DNA of 64,000 bases, taken from contig NZ_LPVV01000001.1 of assembly GCF_002362255.1 (NCBI RefSeq), forward strand, positions 210,459 to 274,458. The letters are read 5' to 3'. The notes beneath the pieces were generated by a model. The model was not told the origin of the DNA and made no database searches. It saw nothing but the letters and a program-made list of their open reading frames with translations. Below, piece after piece: positions 24,980-33,125 of the stretch (position 1 is its first letter; each line of letters starts with the position of its first letter). The DNA comes from Microbacterium sp. SZ1 (lineage in GTDB: Bacteria > Actinomycetota > Actinomycetes > Actinomycetales > Microbacteriaceae). A program made the translations under genes and the position numbers.

Positions 24980-25951
24980 TCAATCCGAGGACTTCAGGAC
25001 GAAGACGTCGGTCGACGGCTCCGGGTCGAGCGACGGGCGGTACACGTCGGGTTCGATGTAGATGACCCGGGCGATCGGGACCGCCTCGCGGATGCGGGCC
25101 TCGATCACGTCGATGTCGTCGGCTGCCTCGCGGAGGGGCTTGTCGGCGCTGAGGGCGATCTTCACGGCCACCATCAACTCGTCCGGACCCAGATACAGGG
25201 TCTTCATGTGGATGATCTTCTCGATCTCGTCGCCCGCGTTGATCGCGTCGACGATGCGATCGTGGTCGGCCGACGTCGCGCCCTCACCGACCAACAGGCT
25301 CTTGGTCTCCACCCCCAGCACAATCGCGATCAGCACCAGCAGCACGCCGATCATGACGGTGCCCAGCGCGTCGAACAGCGGGTTGCCGGTGATCACGGTG
25401 AGGCCCACGCCGAGCAGCGCGAATGTCAGACCCGTGAGCGCCCCGACGTCCTCCAGCAGCACGACCGGGAGCTCGGGAGCCTTCGCACGGCGCACGAATG
25501 ACGCCCACGACTGGCCCTTCTCGCGGACGAGATTGCTCTCCTTGACGGCAGTGCGCAAGGAGAACGACTCGAGCCCGATCGCGATCAGCAGCACCACGAT
25601 CGGGAGCCACCACCAGGTCTGGTCGAGCTCATGCGGGTGAGTGAGCTTCTCGACACCCTCGTAGATCGCGAACAGACCGCCGACGGAGAAGAGGATGATC
25701 GACACGACGAACGCGTAGACGTAGCGCTCGCGACCGTACCCGAACGGGTGGGCGCGGTCGGCCTCGCGCTTCGCCTTGCGTCCGCCGAGCATCAGGAGCA
25801 GCTGATTGCCGGAGTCGGCGACGGAGTGGATGGCCTCGGCGAGCATGGATGCCGACCCCGACAGCGCCCACGCGAGGAACTTCGCCAGGGCGATGCCCAG
25901 GTTCGCCAGGAACGCCGCGATGATCGCCTTGCTGCCGCCGGAAGCACTCAT
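24980..25951 (-). CDS. Cation diffusion facilitator transporter (SLC30A9-like group)
   Basis: 323 residues: six hydrophobic segments then a C-terminal cytoplasmic metal-binding-type domain. TM2 carries AEAIHSVADSGNQ, giving the H42-x3-D46 half of the zinc site; TM5 contains the paired LLEDVGAL region. The loop RAHPFGYGRERYVYAF is typical of CDF proteins, especially the ZNT9/SLC30A9-like subgroup. It probably exports Zn2+ or a related divalent metal by proton exchange. TAGACT ends 6 nt before the ATG, and proC on the other strand has the same spacing. Confidence 0.88.
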   Translation of the reverse strand: MSASGGSKAIIAAFLANLGIALAKFLAWALSGSASMLAEAIHSVADSGNQLLLMLGGRKAKREADRAHPFGYGRERYVYAFVVSIILFSVGGLFAIYEGVEKLTHPHELDQTWWWLPIVVLLIAIGLESFSLRTAVKESNLVREKGQSWASFVRRAKAPELPVVLLEDVGALTGLTFALLGVGLTVITGNPLFDALGTVMIGVLLVLIAIVLGVETKSLLVGEGATSADHDRIVDAINAGDEIEKIIHMKTLYLGPDELMVAVKIALSADKPLREAADDIDVIEARIREAVPIARVIYIEPDVYRPSLDPEPSTDVFVLKSSD

Positions 25952-26011
25952 GGTGCGAGTCTAGAACCGCAGGTCGCAGGATGCCTGGTGAGCCCGCCGT
26001 AGGATGACGAC

Positions 26012-26851
26012 ATGGCTGACTCTCTCCCCTCTCTCGCGTTCGTCGGTGCCGGATCGATGGGGGGAGCCATCCTCCGCGGAGTGGTCGCCTCCGGCATCCG
26101 CGTCGACGGTGGCATCACCGCCACCAACCGCTCCCCAGAGAAGGCCGCGGCCCTCGCCGACCTCGATGGTGTCACCAGCATCGCCCTCTCCGAGCAGTCG
26201 GACGGCAACGCCGCAGCGGTCTCCGATGCGCGCATCGTGCTCATCGGGGTCAAGCCGGCCATGGTCCCCGACCTGCTCCGCGAGATCGCTCCTTCCCTCG
26301 GCGACGACACCATCGTCGTGAGCCTCGCCGCGGGAGTCACCCTCGCGACGTTCGCCGACATCCTGGGCACCGACGCCCGCATCGTCCGGTCGATGCCGAA
26401 CACGCCGGCCACCGTGGGGAAGGCGGTCACGGGTCTCGCAGCCGGCGGCGGTGCCTCCGCCGATGACCTCGCCCTCGTGCGCCGCCTGTTCGGGACCGTC
26501 GGAGCGGTGATCGAGGTGCCGGAGGCGCAGATCGATGCGCTCTCGACGATCTCGGGCTCGGGGCCGGCCTACGTCTTCCTGCTCATCGAAGAGCTCACGA
26601 AGGCCGCCGAGGGCATGGGATTCGACCGGGCCGATGCGCGGCTCATGGCCGAGCAGACGTTCATCGGCGCGACCGCGCTGCTCGACGCATCGGGGGAGGA
26701 GCCTGCGGAGCTCCGGCGGCGCGTCACGAGTCCGAAGGGCACGACGGAGCGGGCCGTCGCGGTGCTGCAGGACGCGCGCCTGGATCGCACGTTCGCGGAG
26801 GCGGCGGCAGCAGCACTCGCCAGAGCGAAGGAGCTCGCGGCAGGCGCGTGA
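26012..26851 (+). CDS. proC: Pyrroline-5-carboxylate reductase
   Basis: 279 residues. The N-terminal Rossmann fold has FVGAGSMGGAI at 10-20; the C-terminal half has the P5CR signature region ISGSGPAYVFLLIEELTKAAEGMGFDRADARLMAEQTFIGA and VTSPKGTTERAVAVL. It reduces P5C to proline with NAD(P)H. TAGGAT ends 6 nt before the ATG, suggesting a leaderless mRNA. Divergent from the CDF gene, with 60 bp between starts. Confidence 0.95.
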   Translation: MADSLPSLAFVGAGSMGGAILRGVVASGIRVDGGITATNRSPEKAAALADLDGVTSIALSEQSDGNAAAVSDARIVLIGVKPAMVPDLLREIAPSLGDDTIVVSLAAGVTLATFADILGTDARIVRSMPNTPATVGKAVTGLAAGGGASADDLALVRRLFGTVGAVIEVPEAQIDALSTISGSGPAYVFLLIEELTKAAEGMGFDRADARLMAEQTFIGATALLDASGEEPAELRRRVTSPKGTTERAVAVLQDARLDRTFAEAAAAALARAKELAAGA

Positions 26852-26896
26852 ACACCGCGCCCGTGGGCCGCACCCGCGTGAGGGAGCGGTCGGATC

Positions 26897-27568
26897 TCAG
26901 CGGTCGAGGGCCGCGAAGCGCTCGATGTCGCTGTTCGTGCCCGACACGATGATGAGGTCATGGTTGGTCACGATCGTGTTGGCCTCCGCGTAGCGGAAGG
27001 GCTTGCCGGGGCTCTTCACCCCGACGACCGTCACCCTGTACTTGCTGCGCACGCCCGACTCGTTCAGGCCGATGCCGCGAATGAACTTGGGCGGATACAT
27101 CTTCGCCAGCACGAAGTCGTCGTCGAAGCGGATGAAGTCGAGCATCCGCCCGCTGACGAGGTGCGCCACGCGCTCGCCGGCCTCCCGCTCCGGGTAGATG
27201 ACGTGGTTGGCGCCGACACGGGCGAGGATCTTGCCGTGCGACTGCGAGACCGCCTTCGCCCAGATCTGCGGCACCTTCAGGTCGACGAGGTTGGCGGTGA
27301 TGAGGACGGATGCCTCGATGGACGAGCCGACCGCGACGACGGCGACCTGGAAGTCCTGCGCGCCGATCTGACGCAGGGCGTCGATGTTCTTCGCGTCGGC
27401 CTGCACCGTGTGGGTGACGCGGTCGGACCACTTCTGCACGAGCTCGAGGTTGCCGTCGATCGCGAGCACCTCGCGATCGAGGCGGTCGAGCTCGCCTGCG
27501 CACGCGGCGCCGAACCGGCCGAGACCGATGACGAGGACGGGAGCGTCGCCCCGGAGGACTTCAACCAA
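26897..27568 (-). CDS. ktrA: K+ uptake regulatory subunit KtrA/TrkA type
   Basis: 223 residues: RCK_N Rossmann domain with VIGLGRFG at 13-20 followed by EVLAIDGN at 33-40 (the acidic end of strand 2 that binds NAD(H)/nucleotide), and a C-terminal RCK_C domain. It forms a gating ring on the KtrB channel. TTG at 27568 overlaps the ktrB stop by 8 nt and has GGAAAGG upstream inside ktrB, so the pair is translationally coupled. Confidence 0.88.
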   Translation of the reverse strand: MVEVLRGDAPVLVIGLGRFGAACAGELDRLDREVLAIDGNLELVQKWSDRVTHTVQADAKNIDALRQIGAQDFQVAVVAVGSSIEASVLITANLVDLKVPQIWAKAVSQSHGKILARVGANHVIYPEREAGERVAHLVSGRMLDFIRFDDDFVLAKMYPPKFIRGIGLNESGVRSKYRVTVVGVKSPGKPFRYAEANTIVTNHDLIIVSGTNSDIERFAALDR

Positions 27569-28991
27569 CGATCGGCCTTTCCACGGGCAGTGAGTAGTAC
27601 TGCGTTCGCGATGTCGCGGCGACGGCCGCGGCGAGAGTCACTGTACCAACGCGCCCCATGAAGATGGTGGCAGCCATCACGTAGCTCGCGGAGTCGGGAA
27701 GGTCGGCGGTGAGTCCCGTCGACAGGCCCACCGTGCCGAAGGCCGAGATCACGTCGAACAGGACATGGCTGATGTCGGCTTTCGTGATCTGCGCGATCAC
27801 GATCGTCGACAGCGCCACGATGGTGGCACCCCACGCGACGACGCTGAGCGCGACGCGCTGCACGTCGCTCGGGATGCGGCGGCCGAACGCCTCGACCGAC
27901 TGACGGCCCTTCGCCTCCGACCACACGGCGATGGCGAGCACGGCGAGGGTGGTCACCTTGATGCCGCCGGCGGTGGATGCCGAGCCGCCGCCGACGAACA
28001 TGAGCATGCTCGCAGCCAGCAGGGAGGAGCCGTTGAGATCGTCCATCTCGATGACGTTGAATCCCCCGGAGCGCGTCATGGCTGACAGGAAGAAGGCCTG
28101 GAACGTCGTGTCGACGGCATCCATCGATCCGAACGTCTTGGGGTTGTTGTACTCCAGCACCAGGAAGACGGCCGCGCCGAGGATGAAGAGGAGCACGGTC
28201 GTGACGAGGGTGAGCTTGGTGTGCAGCGACCACTTCTGCACGTGCCACACATGCTTGGCCAGCGTATAGATCACGGGGAATCCGATGCTGCCGAGGAAGA
28301 CTCCGACCATGAGCAGCGTGAGTACGAGGTAGTCGTCGGCGAACACCGCGACACCGCCGTCGTTCGGGGCGAATCCCGTGTTCGTGAACGCCATCGCCGA
28401 GAAGTACGGCGCCTCCCACAGGGCCGCGATCGGATCGACACCCGCCATCACCAGCGCCGGGTAGAGGAGAATCGCGAGCGCGCCCTCGATGATGAGAGCC
28501 GACACCGCGACCGTCGTCAGCAGCTGGCCGACCTCGCCGAGACGAACGGTCTGGCTCTCGTTGACCACCCCGCCGTGTGCGCGCAGAGGATTCGTGTCCC
28601 CCGCAGCGAGAAGCTTGGCTCGAAGTCCCAGCCGCTTCGAGATGAGCATGCCCATGAGTGAGGCGAGGGTCAGCACGCCCAGCGCGCCGATGTTCACTCC
28701 GATGAAGATGACGACGTGTCCGAACGGGGACCAGTGGTTGGCCATGTCGACCGTCGCGAGTCCCGTGACGCAGATGGTCGACACCGCCGTGAACAGCGCG
28801 TCGGCGAGCGGTGTGACGGTTCGTGACGCCGATGAGATCGGCAGCGACAGCAGGACAGTGAAGACGAGGATCAGGAGGGCGAAGATCACGATCGCGAACC
28901 GCGACGGCGACGACGTGATGATGTGCTTGCCCCAGGAAGCGGCGGTCTTGAGGCGATGGCCGGGGGACGACGCCGACACGATGCCCGACAT
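27561..28991 (-). CDS. ktrB: K+ transporter membrane subunit KtrB/TrkH type
   Basis: 476 residues from ATG 28991, chosen because AAGGGGGA precedes it; the open frame to 29060 has no such site. The protein has the four-fold M1-P-M2 repeat of Trk/Ktr channels, with filter-like glycine segments STICVTGLATVD, MAFTNTGFAPND, AMTRSGGFNV and AFGTVGLSTGLT, each ending in the conserved Gly that coordinates K+. With KtrA it imports potassium, usually sodium-assisted. It is divergent from the ArsR-type regulator gene, with about 100 bp between starts. Confidence 0.9.
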   Translation of the reverse strand: MSGIVSASSPGHRLKTAASWGKHIITSSPSRFAIVIFALLILVFTVLLSLPISSASRTVTPLADALFTAVSTICVTGLATVDMANHWSPFGHVVIFIGVNIGALGVLTLASLMGMLISKRLGLRAKLLAAGDTNPLRAHGGVVNESQTVRLGEVGQLLTTVAVSALIIEGALAILLYPALVMAGVDPIAALWEAPYFSAMAFTNTGFAPNDGGVAVFADDYLVLTLLMVGVFLGSIGFPVIYTLAKHVWHVQKWSLHTKLTLVTTVLLFILGAAVFLVLEYNNPKTFGSMDAVDTTFQAFFLSAMTRSGGFNVIEMDDLNGSSLLAASMLMFVGGGSASTAGGIKVTTLAVLAIAVWSEAKGRQSVEAFGRRIPSDVQRVALSVVAWGATIVALSTIVIAQITKADISHVLFDVISAFGTVGLSTGLTADLPDSASYVMAATIFMGRVGTVTLAAAVAATSRTQYYSLPVERPIVG

Positions 28992-29094
28992 CGCGTCCCC
29001 CTTCGTCTGTCTCCCCACCCAGCGGCGGCGGCACGACGGTGATCGCCGAGCCTTCGTCATGGTACTCCGTGCCGGGGACGACTACCCTGATCAC

Positions 29095-29511
29095 ATGACC
29101 GACATCTTCGACGTGATCGCAGACGGCACGAGGCGCGACATCCTCCAGCTCCTCCTGCGACGCACTTCCGAAGGGGATGCCGGCACGAGCGTCAGCCACA
29201 TCGTCGCCGACCTCGGCATCAGTCAGCCGACGGTGTCGAAGCACCTGAAGGTGCTTCGTGAGGCGGAGCTGGTCAGCGTGCGCGAAGACGGTCAGCGTCG
29301 TTTCTACAGCCTCGCCGTCGAGCCGCTCGAGGCCGTCGACGACTGGCTGGTGCCGTTCCTCGTCGACGCCTACGGCGATGACGCCCCGGACATCGACTAC
29401 CCTGGTCAGCCGCTGCCGGACGGAGCCGCGCACGCCGCAGAGGTGGTCGGCCGCGCCGCGGCATCCGCGAAGCACGTCGTCACGTCGGCTCTGAAGCGCT
29501 TCGGGAACTGA
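29095..29511 (+). CDS. ArsR-type winged-helix transcriptional regulator
   Basis: 138 residues. Residues 1-80 form an ArsR/SdpR-like winged helix: FDVIADGTRRDILQLLL, the recognition helix ISQPTVSKHLKVL and wing LVSVREDGQRRFYSL. There is no CxC metal site, so it is not a classic metal sensor. The tail ends AASAKHVVTSALKRFGN and is Ala-rich. It faces away from ktrB and its 5' region would overlap ktrB regulatory DNA, so control of ktrAB is possible but unproven. A TACCCT hexamer ends 6 nt before the ATG. Confidence 0.8.
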   Translation: MTDIFDVIADGTRRDILQLLLRRTSEGDAGTSVSHIVADLGISQPTVSKHLKVLREAELVSVREDGQRRFYSLAVEPLEAVDDWLVPFLVDAYGDDAPDIDYPGQPLPDGAAHAAEVVGRAAASAKHVVTSALKRFGN

Positions 29512-29526
29512 CCCGCCGGACGCACT

Positions 29527-29565
29527 CCGCCCCCGACGACACGGGGGGCTTGTCGCCGGGGGCGG
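29527..29565 (+). terminator. Strong GC-rich hairpin after the ArsR-type gene
   Basis: CCGCCCCCG-ACGACA (29527-29541) pairs with 29551-29565 at 14 of 15 positions around a 9-nt loop. There is no U-tract. It starts 16 nt after the stop codon, so it is the likely end of that mRNA. Confidence 0.6.
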
Positions 29566-29724
29566 GGCCGCGGGCCCCATACCCGCGTGGGCCGGAAAGG
29601 TGCCTGTCCGAGCCGTTCCCTCAGCGTCTCAGGCGCGCCTGAACGGTTCCGGGACGGCCGCTATGTCTCTCCTGGGATGGCCGGATGCTGCGCCGCCGCA
29701 AGTCACGTTTGCCATGATGTGGAG

Positions 29725-30651
29725 ATGACGCGACCTGCCGAGTACCGGGCCCACTTCGACTTCTCCCTCTCGTTCGCCAACGGAGGGGGACTGGCAGGGG
29801 AGGGCTTCCGCCTCGACCTCCCCTCGGCCCACCTCGGCGACTCGGAGATCGCAACGCTGCTCGTGCGCCATCTCGGACTGGCGCTCGTTCGGGACGTCGA
29901 GCTGCGAGACCTGCGGATCGTCGAAGAACCCCATCGCGGCTCGAGGGGCGTCGAGACGGCGCCGACGACGGAACGCCGGATCATCGACCTGAGCCACCGG
30001 ATCGAAGCCGGACTCGTGACGTACCCCGGGTTGCCCGCACCCGTGATCACCCCCCACCTCACCCGTGAGGATTCGCGGAACAAGTACGCCGAGGGCACCG
30101 AGTTCGCGATGGACATCATCACCATGATCGGCAACACCGGTACGTATCTGGACGCGCCGTTCCACCGATATGCGGACGGCGGAGATCTCGCGGCGCTCGA
30201 GCTCGAGACGCTCGTGGATCTGCCGGCTGAGGTCTTCCACCTGCACGACGCCTGGACGCCGGAGCGGCGCGGCGTCGACGCGACCGCTCTCGCGGATCGC
30301 GACCTCGCGGGGGCCGCGGTGCTGCTGGACACGGGATGGAGTCGACACTTCGGGACGCCGGCCTACGGCCGCGGTGCACCCTTCCTCACCGAGGGCGGCG
30401 CGCGTCATCTCGTCGAGGCGGGTGCTGTCCTCGTCGGCATCGACTCGCTCAACATCGATGACACCGAGAACGGAGGGGAGCGGCCGGCGCACAGCATCCT
30501 GCTGGCCGCGGGCGTGCACGTGGTCGAGCACCTCACCGACCTCGCCGAGGTGCCGGCACGCGGAGCCCGCTTCACGGCCGCGCCGCCCGCTGTGCGCGGA
30601 TTCGGCACGTTCCCGGTGCGGGCCTTGGCCGTTGTCGGCGACGATCGCTGA
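29725..30651 (+). CDS. Cyclase-family metal-dependent hydrolase with N-terminal extension
   Basis: 308 residues from ATG 29725 (GTGGAG upstream). Residues about 85-308 match the cyclase/kynurenine-formamidase-like family: IIDLSHRIEAGLVTYPGLPAP, TGTYLDAPFHRYADGGD, AVLLDTGWSRHF, FLTEGGARHLVEAGAVLVGIDSLNIDD and HSILLAAGVHVVEHLTDL. The usual H-x-G-T-H-x-D-x-P-x-H metal motif here reads N-TGTY-LDAPFH, so two His ligands are replaced; activity may differ. The first 80 residues (AEYRAHFDFSLSFANGGGL) form an extra polar domain I do not recognise. The physiological substrate is unknown. Confidence 0.75.
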   Translation: MTRPAEYRAHFDFSLSFANGGGLAGEGFRLDLPSAHLGDSEIATLLVRHLGLALVRDVELRDLRIVEEPHRGSRGVETAPTTERRIIDLSHRIEAGLVTYPGLPAPVITPHLTREDSRNKYAEGTEFAMDIITMIGNTGTYLDAPFHRYADGGDLAALELETLVDLPAEVFHLHDAWTPERRGVDATALADRDLAGAAVLLDTGWSRHFGTPAYGRGAPFLTEGGARHLVEAGAVLVGIDSLNIDDTENGGERPAHSILLAAGVHVVEHLTDLAEVPARGARFTAAPPAVRGFGTFPVRALAVVGDDR

Positions 30652-30726
30652 TCACACAGGTCACACGGGTTTACACGCGTCCCAGCCAGCCCATAGAGTG
30701 TGCACATCGAGAAAGGGGTACGTGGG

Positions 30727-30918
30727 ATGCCCGAGGTGCCAGATGTCCGGTTCCTTACGGTGGCTGAGGTCGCCGAGTTGATGCGTGTGTCGAAGATGAC
30801 GGTTTATCGGATGGTGCACGCTGGGGAGCTGCCTGCCATCCGCTTCGGTCGGAGTTTCCGCGTGCCGGAGTCGGCGGTCGCCGACGCGCTGCAGCGTCCG
30901 ATCTCCGACGTCGGCTGA
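30727..30918 (+). CDS. Small excisionase-like HTH protein (Rv0500A-like)
   Basis: 63 residues from ATG 30727 with AAAGGGG upstream. It is a single MerR/excisionase-type helix-turn-helix: RFLTVAEVAELMRVSKMTVYRMVHAGELPAIRFGRSFRVPESAVADAL. The sequence and its position 140 bp before a bTHX-type ribosomal gene match the Rv0500A-Rv0500B neighbours of mycobacteria, so this is a conserved chromosomal regulator rather than a phage excisionase. TAGAGT about 26 nt upstream would fit a -10. Function is not established here. Confidence 0.8.
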   Translation: MPEVPDVRFLTVAEVAELMRVSKMTVYRMVHAGELPAIRFGRSFRVPESAVADALQRPISDVG

Positions 30919-31058
30919 GCGCCGCGCAGCGGTCCACCTGCCCCGGTGACGGAGCAGGTCGTTCGATTTGCTAGACTGCTCCGAGGCATTTTTTTCCATG
31001 CCCGTACCCGGGTGTCCGCGACCATGCGACGCCCAGCCCCTGACGTAGTGAGGTTTCC

Positions 31059-31157
31059 GTGGGTTCTGTCATCAAGAAGCGCCGCAAGCGCATGGCGAAG
31101 AAGAAGCACCGCAAGCTGCTTCGCAAGACTCGCCACCAGCGCCGCAACAAGAAGTAA
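31059..31157 (+). CDS. Ribosomal small-subunit protein of the bTHX/AURKAIP1-COX24 type (32 aa)
   Basis: GTG at 31059 to TAA at 31157: 32 residues, about half Lys or Arg, MGSVIKKRRKRMAKKKHRK then LLRKTRHQRRNKK. This matches the actinobacterial proteins of the AURKAIP1/COX24 domain (Rv0500B-like), a 30S-associated component. It is too short for most gene finders. Upstream lies an extended -10-like TGCTAGACT followed by a run of seven T at about 30988; downstream is a good terminator, so it is a monocistronic unit of about 200 nt. Confidence 0.88.
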   Translation: MGSVIKKRRKRMAKKKHRKLLRKTRHQRRNKK

Positions 31158-31171
31158 GCGGCCAGACACTG

Positions 31172-31200
31172 AGCGCCTGTCTCCGGACGGGCGCTTTGTG
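31172..31200 (+). terminator. Intrinsic terminator of the 32-aa ribosomal protein gene
   Basis: AGCGCCTGTC (31172-31181) pairs with 31186-31195 at 9 of 10 positions around a TCCG tetraloop and is followed by TTTGTGT. It begins 15 nt after the TAA. Confidence 0.75.
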
Positions 31201-31238
31201 TCTCTGCCTCCGGTTCCGCCTGACGTCGAGGAGTAGTC

Positions 31239-31541
31239 ATGAAGTCGATCACCGTCACCGAGCTCGCCGAGCGACAGAGCACGCCGCTCATCGATGTGCG
31301 CGAGGCGCACGAGTTCGCCGCAGGGCATGTGCCCGGCGCCGTCAACATCCCGATGTCCGAGATCGGCAACCGCCTGGACGAGCTCCCGGCCGAGTCGTTC
31401 GACGTCATCTGCCAGGCCGGTGGCCGCTCCGCGCGCGTCGTCGAGGCGCTTGAAGCCCGCGGGTACGACGCGACCAACGTCGAGGGCGGTACGGGGGAGT
31501 GGATCGCACAGGGGCGCGAGGTCGAGGTGCCGTCGGCGTGA
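31239..31541 (+). CDS. Single-domain rhodanese-like protein
   Basis: 100 residues: a single rhodanese domain, LIDVREAHEFAAGHVPGAVNIPMSEI, then the active-site loop ICQAGGRSA with Cys58 as the sulfur-carrying residue, and GGTGEWIAQG at the end. It moves sulfane sulfur or acts in redox. RBS is GAGGAG. The stop overlaps the GTG of the next (glutaredoxin-like) gene, giving a thiol/sulfur pair in an operon with a Dabb protein. Confidence 0.9.
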   Translation: MKSITVTELAERQSTPLIDVREAHEFAAGHVPGAVNIPMSEIGNRLDELPAESFDVICQAGGRSARVVEALEARGYDATNVEGGTGEWIAQGREVEVPSA

Positions 31542-31834
31542 CCACGCTCACGCTCATCGGCAAGCCCGACTGCCATCTCTGCGACGTCGCGTCCGAGATC
31601 GTCGACGCGGTGGTCGCCGAGCTCCCGGATGCCGCGGCGGAGCGCATCGAGATCGTCGAGGCGTCGATCACCGACGATCCCGCGCTGTACGAGCTGTGGT
31701 GGGAGAAGATCCCGGTGGTCCTCATCGACGGTGAGCTGCACGCGCACTGGCGGGTGTCGGCCGACCGTCTGCGCGAGGCCCTCGAAGCGGCCCTCGTCCG
31801 AGACGCCGAGATCCCTGCGAAGGAGACCCGATGA
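31538..31834 (+). CDS. Glutaredoxin-like thiol-redox protein
   Basis: 98 residues from GTG 31538 (4-nt overlap with the rhodanese stop). It begins TTLTLIGKPDCHLCDVASEIV, giving C12-x-x-C15 at the N-terminus of helix 1, and contains the cis-Pro segment KIPVVLIDGELH, the standard glutaredoxin/thioredoxin-fold layout of the DUF836/Grx-like group. It likely reduces disulfides or shuttles thiols; partner unknown. It overlaps the next gene by 4 nt. Confidence 0.85.
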   Translation: MTTLTLIGKPDCHLCDVASEIVDAVVAELPDAAAERIEIVEASITDDPALYELWWEKIPVVLIDGELHAHWRVSADRLREALEAALVRDAEIPAKETR

Positions 31835-32133
31835 CGGTCCGCCACGTCGTGAGCTGGAAGCTCGCCGCCGAAGACCCCGAGGTGCGCGCGGAGCAGTCCG
31901 CTGAGGTCGCGCGTCGTCTCCTCGCTCTCGAGGGGGTCGTGCCGCAGCTGCGGTCGATCTCGGCCGGTGCGAACGTCGCGTATCCGGATGCGAACTGGGA
32001 CGTCACCCTGGTCGCGGACTTCGACTCGATCGCCGCGCTCGAGGAATATCAGGTGCACCCGGCGCACGAGGAGGTCGTCGCCTACGTCCGTTCCGTGGTG
32101 GCCGGACGCGTCGCCGTCGACTTCGAGATCTGA
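31831..32133 (+). CDS. Dabb-family (stress-responsive A/B barrel) protein
   Basis: 100 residues; ATG overlaps the previous TGA. A dimeric alpha/beta-barrel protein: TVRHVVSWKLAAEDPE, LLALEGVVPQLRSISAGANVAYPDANWDVTLVADFDSIAALEEYQVHPAHEEVVAYVR are the family strands and helices. Many members bind or turn over small hydrophobic molecules or are of unknown function; nothing here fixes a substrate. Third gene of the rhodanese/glutaredoxin operon. Confidence 0.88.
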   Translation: MTVRHVVSWKLAAEDPEVRAEQSAEVARRLLALEGVVPQLRSISAGANVAYPDANWDVTLVADFDSIAALEEYQVHPAHEEVVAYVRSVVAGRVAVDFEI

Positions 32134-32273
32134 CGCCCGCGGCATCCGCGCCGTTTGCAACACAAACGTGATGCGCAGAGAGCCCTCGCGGTTCCGTCGG
32201 GCGGTGTCGCCCGTGTTTAGATGTTCTCCTACCCGTCCGTGGGCATTCGGCCCTCGTCCCCTCAGGAGCTGAC

Positions 32274-33089
32274 ATGCAGCGTCGCAACATCATCGCCGGG
32301 ATCGCTCTCGCGGCGACCGCCACCCTCGCCCTCGCGGGCTGCGCAGGCGGCGCAGGTGGATCCGGATCCGGCGATTCTGCTGCGGACAACGAGTACGGTC
32401 TCGTCGAGGCGGGAACGCTGACGGTCTGCTCCGACATCCCCTACCCGCCGTTCGAGTTCGAGGGCGGCGACAACGGCACCGGGTACACCGGCTTCGACAT
32501 CGACCTGCTCGACGCGATCGCCAAGAAGCTCGACCTGAAGCTCTCTGTCCAGGACGTCGGCTTCGACGCGCTGCAGTCGGGAACCACCCTCGCGGCCGGA
32601 ACCTGCGACGTGGGCGCGTCGGCCATGACCATCACCGACGACCGCAAGGCGAACCTCGACTTCTCCGACCCCTACTACGACTCGCTGCAGTCGCTGCTCG
32701 TGCGCACCGACTCGGGCATCGAGTCGATCGACGACCTGAGCGGCAAGAACGTCGGCGTCCAGCAGGGCACCACGGGCGAGGCCTACGCCAACGCGAACGC
32801 CACCGGCGCCCAGATCGTGCAGTACCCCTCCGACGGCGAGCTGTGGCCCGCGATGCAGGCCGGGCAGATCGACGCCATCCTGCAGGACCAGCCGGTAAAC
32901 CTCGAGCACGAGAAGGCCGACAGCGCCTACGAGATCGTCGAGGAGTACAACACCGACGAGTCCTACGGCTTCGCCTTCGCGAAGGGCGAGAAGGCCGAGC
33001 TGCTCGACGCCGTCAACGGCGCTCTGAAGGAGCTCCGCGACAGCGGTGACTACCAGACGATCTACGACACCTACTTCACCGCGAACTGA
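32274..33089 (+). CDS. Amino-acid ABC transporter substrate-binding lipoprotein
   Basis: 271 residues with a lipoprotein signal ending TLALAGC (Cys 23). The mature domain is a family 3 solute-binding protein: GTLTVCSDIPYPPFEFEGG, GFDIDLLDAIAKKLDLKL, DDRKANLDFSDPYYDSLQSLLVR and LSGKNVGVQQGTTGEAYA are standard polar amino-acid binding motifs. It starts with ATG after AGGAGCTG. It heads a three-gene operon with a permease and an ATPase; the ligand is an amino acid or related compound but cannot be named. Confidence 0.92.
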   Translation: MQRRNIIAGIALAATATLALAGCAGGAGGSGSGDSAADNEYGLVEAGTLTVCSDIPYPPFEFEGGDNGTGYTGFDIDLLDAIAKKLDLKLSVQDVGFDALQSGTTLAAGTCDVGASAMTITDDRKANLDFSDPYYDSLQSLLVRTDSGIESIDDLSGKNVGVQQGTTGEAYANANATGAQIVQYPSDGELWPAMQAGQIDAILQDQPVNLEHEKADSAYEIVEEYNTDESYGFAFAKGEKAELLDAVNGALKELRDSGDYQTIYDTYFTAN

Positions 33090-33125
33090 CCCGGCGGTAG
33101 GCAAGGGATCGGGAGGACCTTGACA

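Noticed and set aside
27277..29580. A 767-codon open frame on the minus strand
   Set aside because: It is a shifted frame of the ktrA-ktrB genes on the same strand; the product is low in complexity and Arg/His rich.
30727..30918. Excisionase-like HTH as a sign of a prophage or integrated element
   Set aside because: No integrase, att repeat or phage genes are near, and the gene is conserved beside the bTHX-type gene in other actinobacteria.
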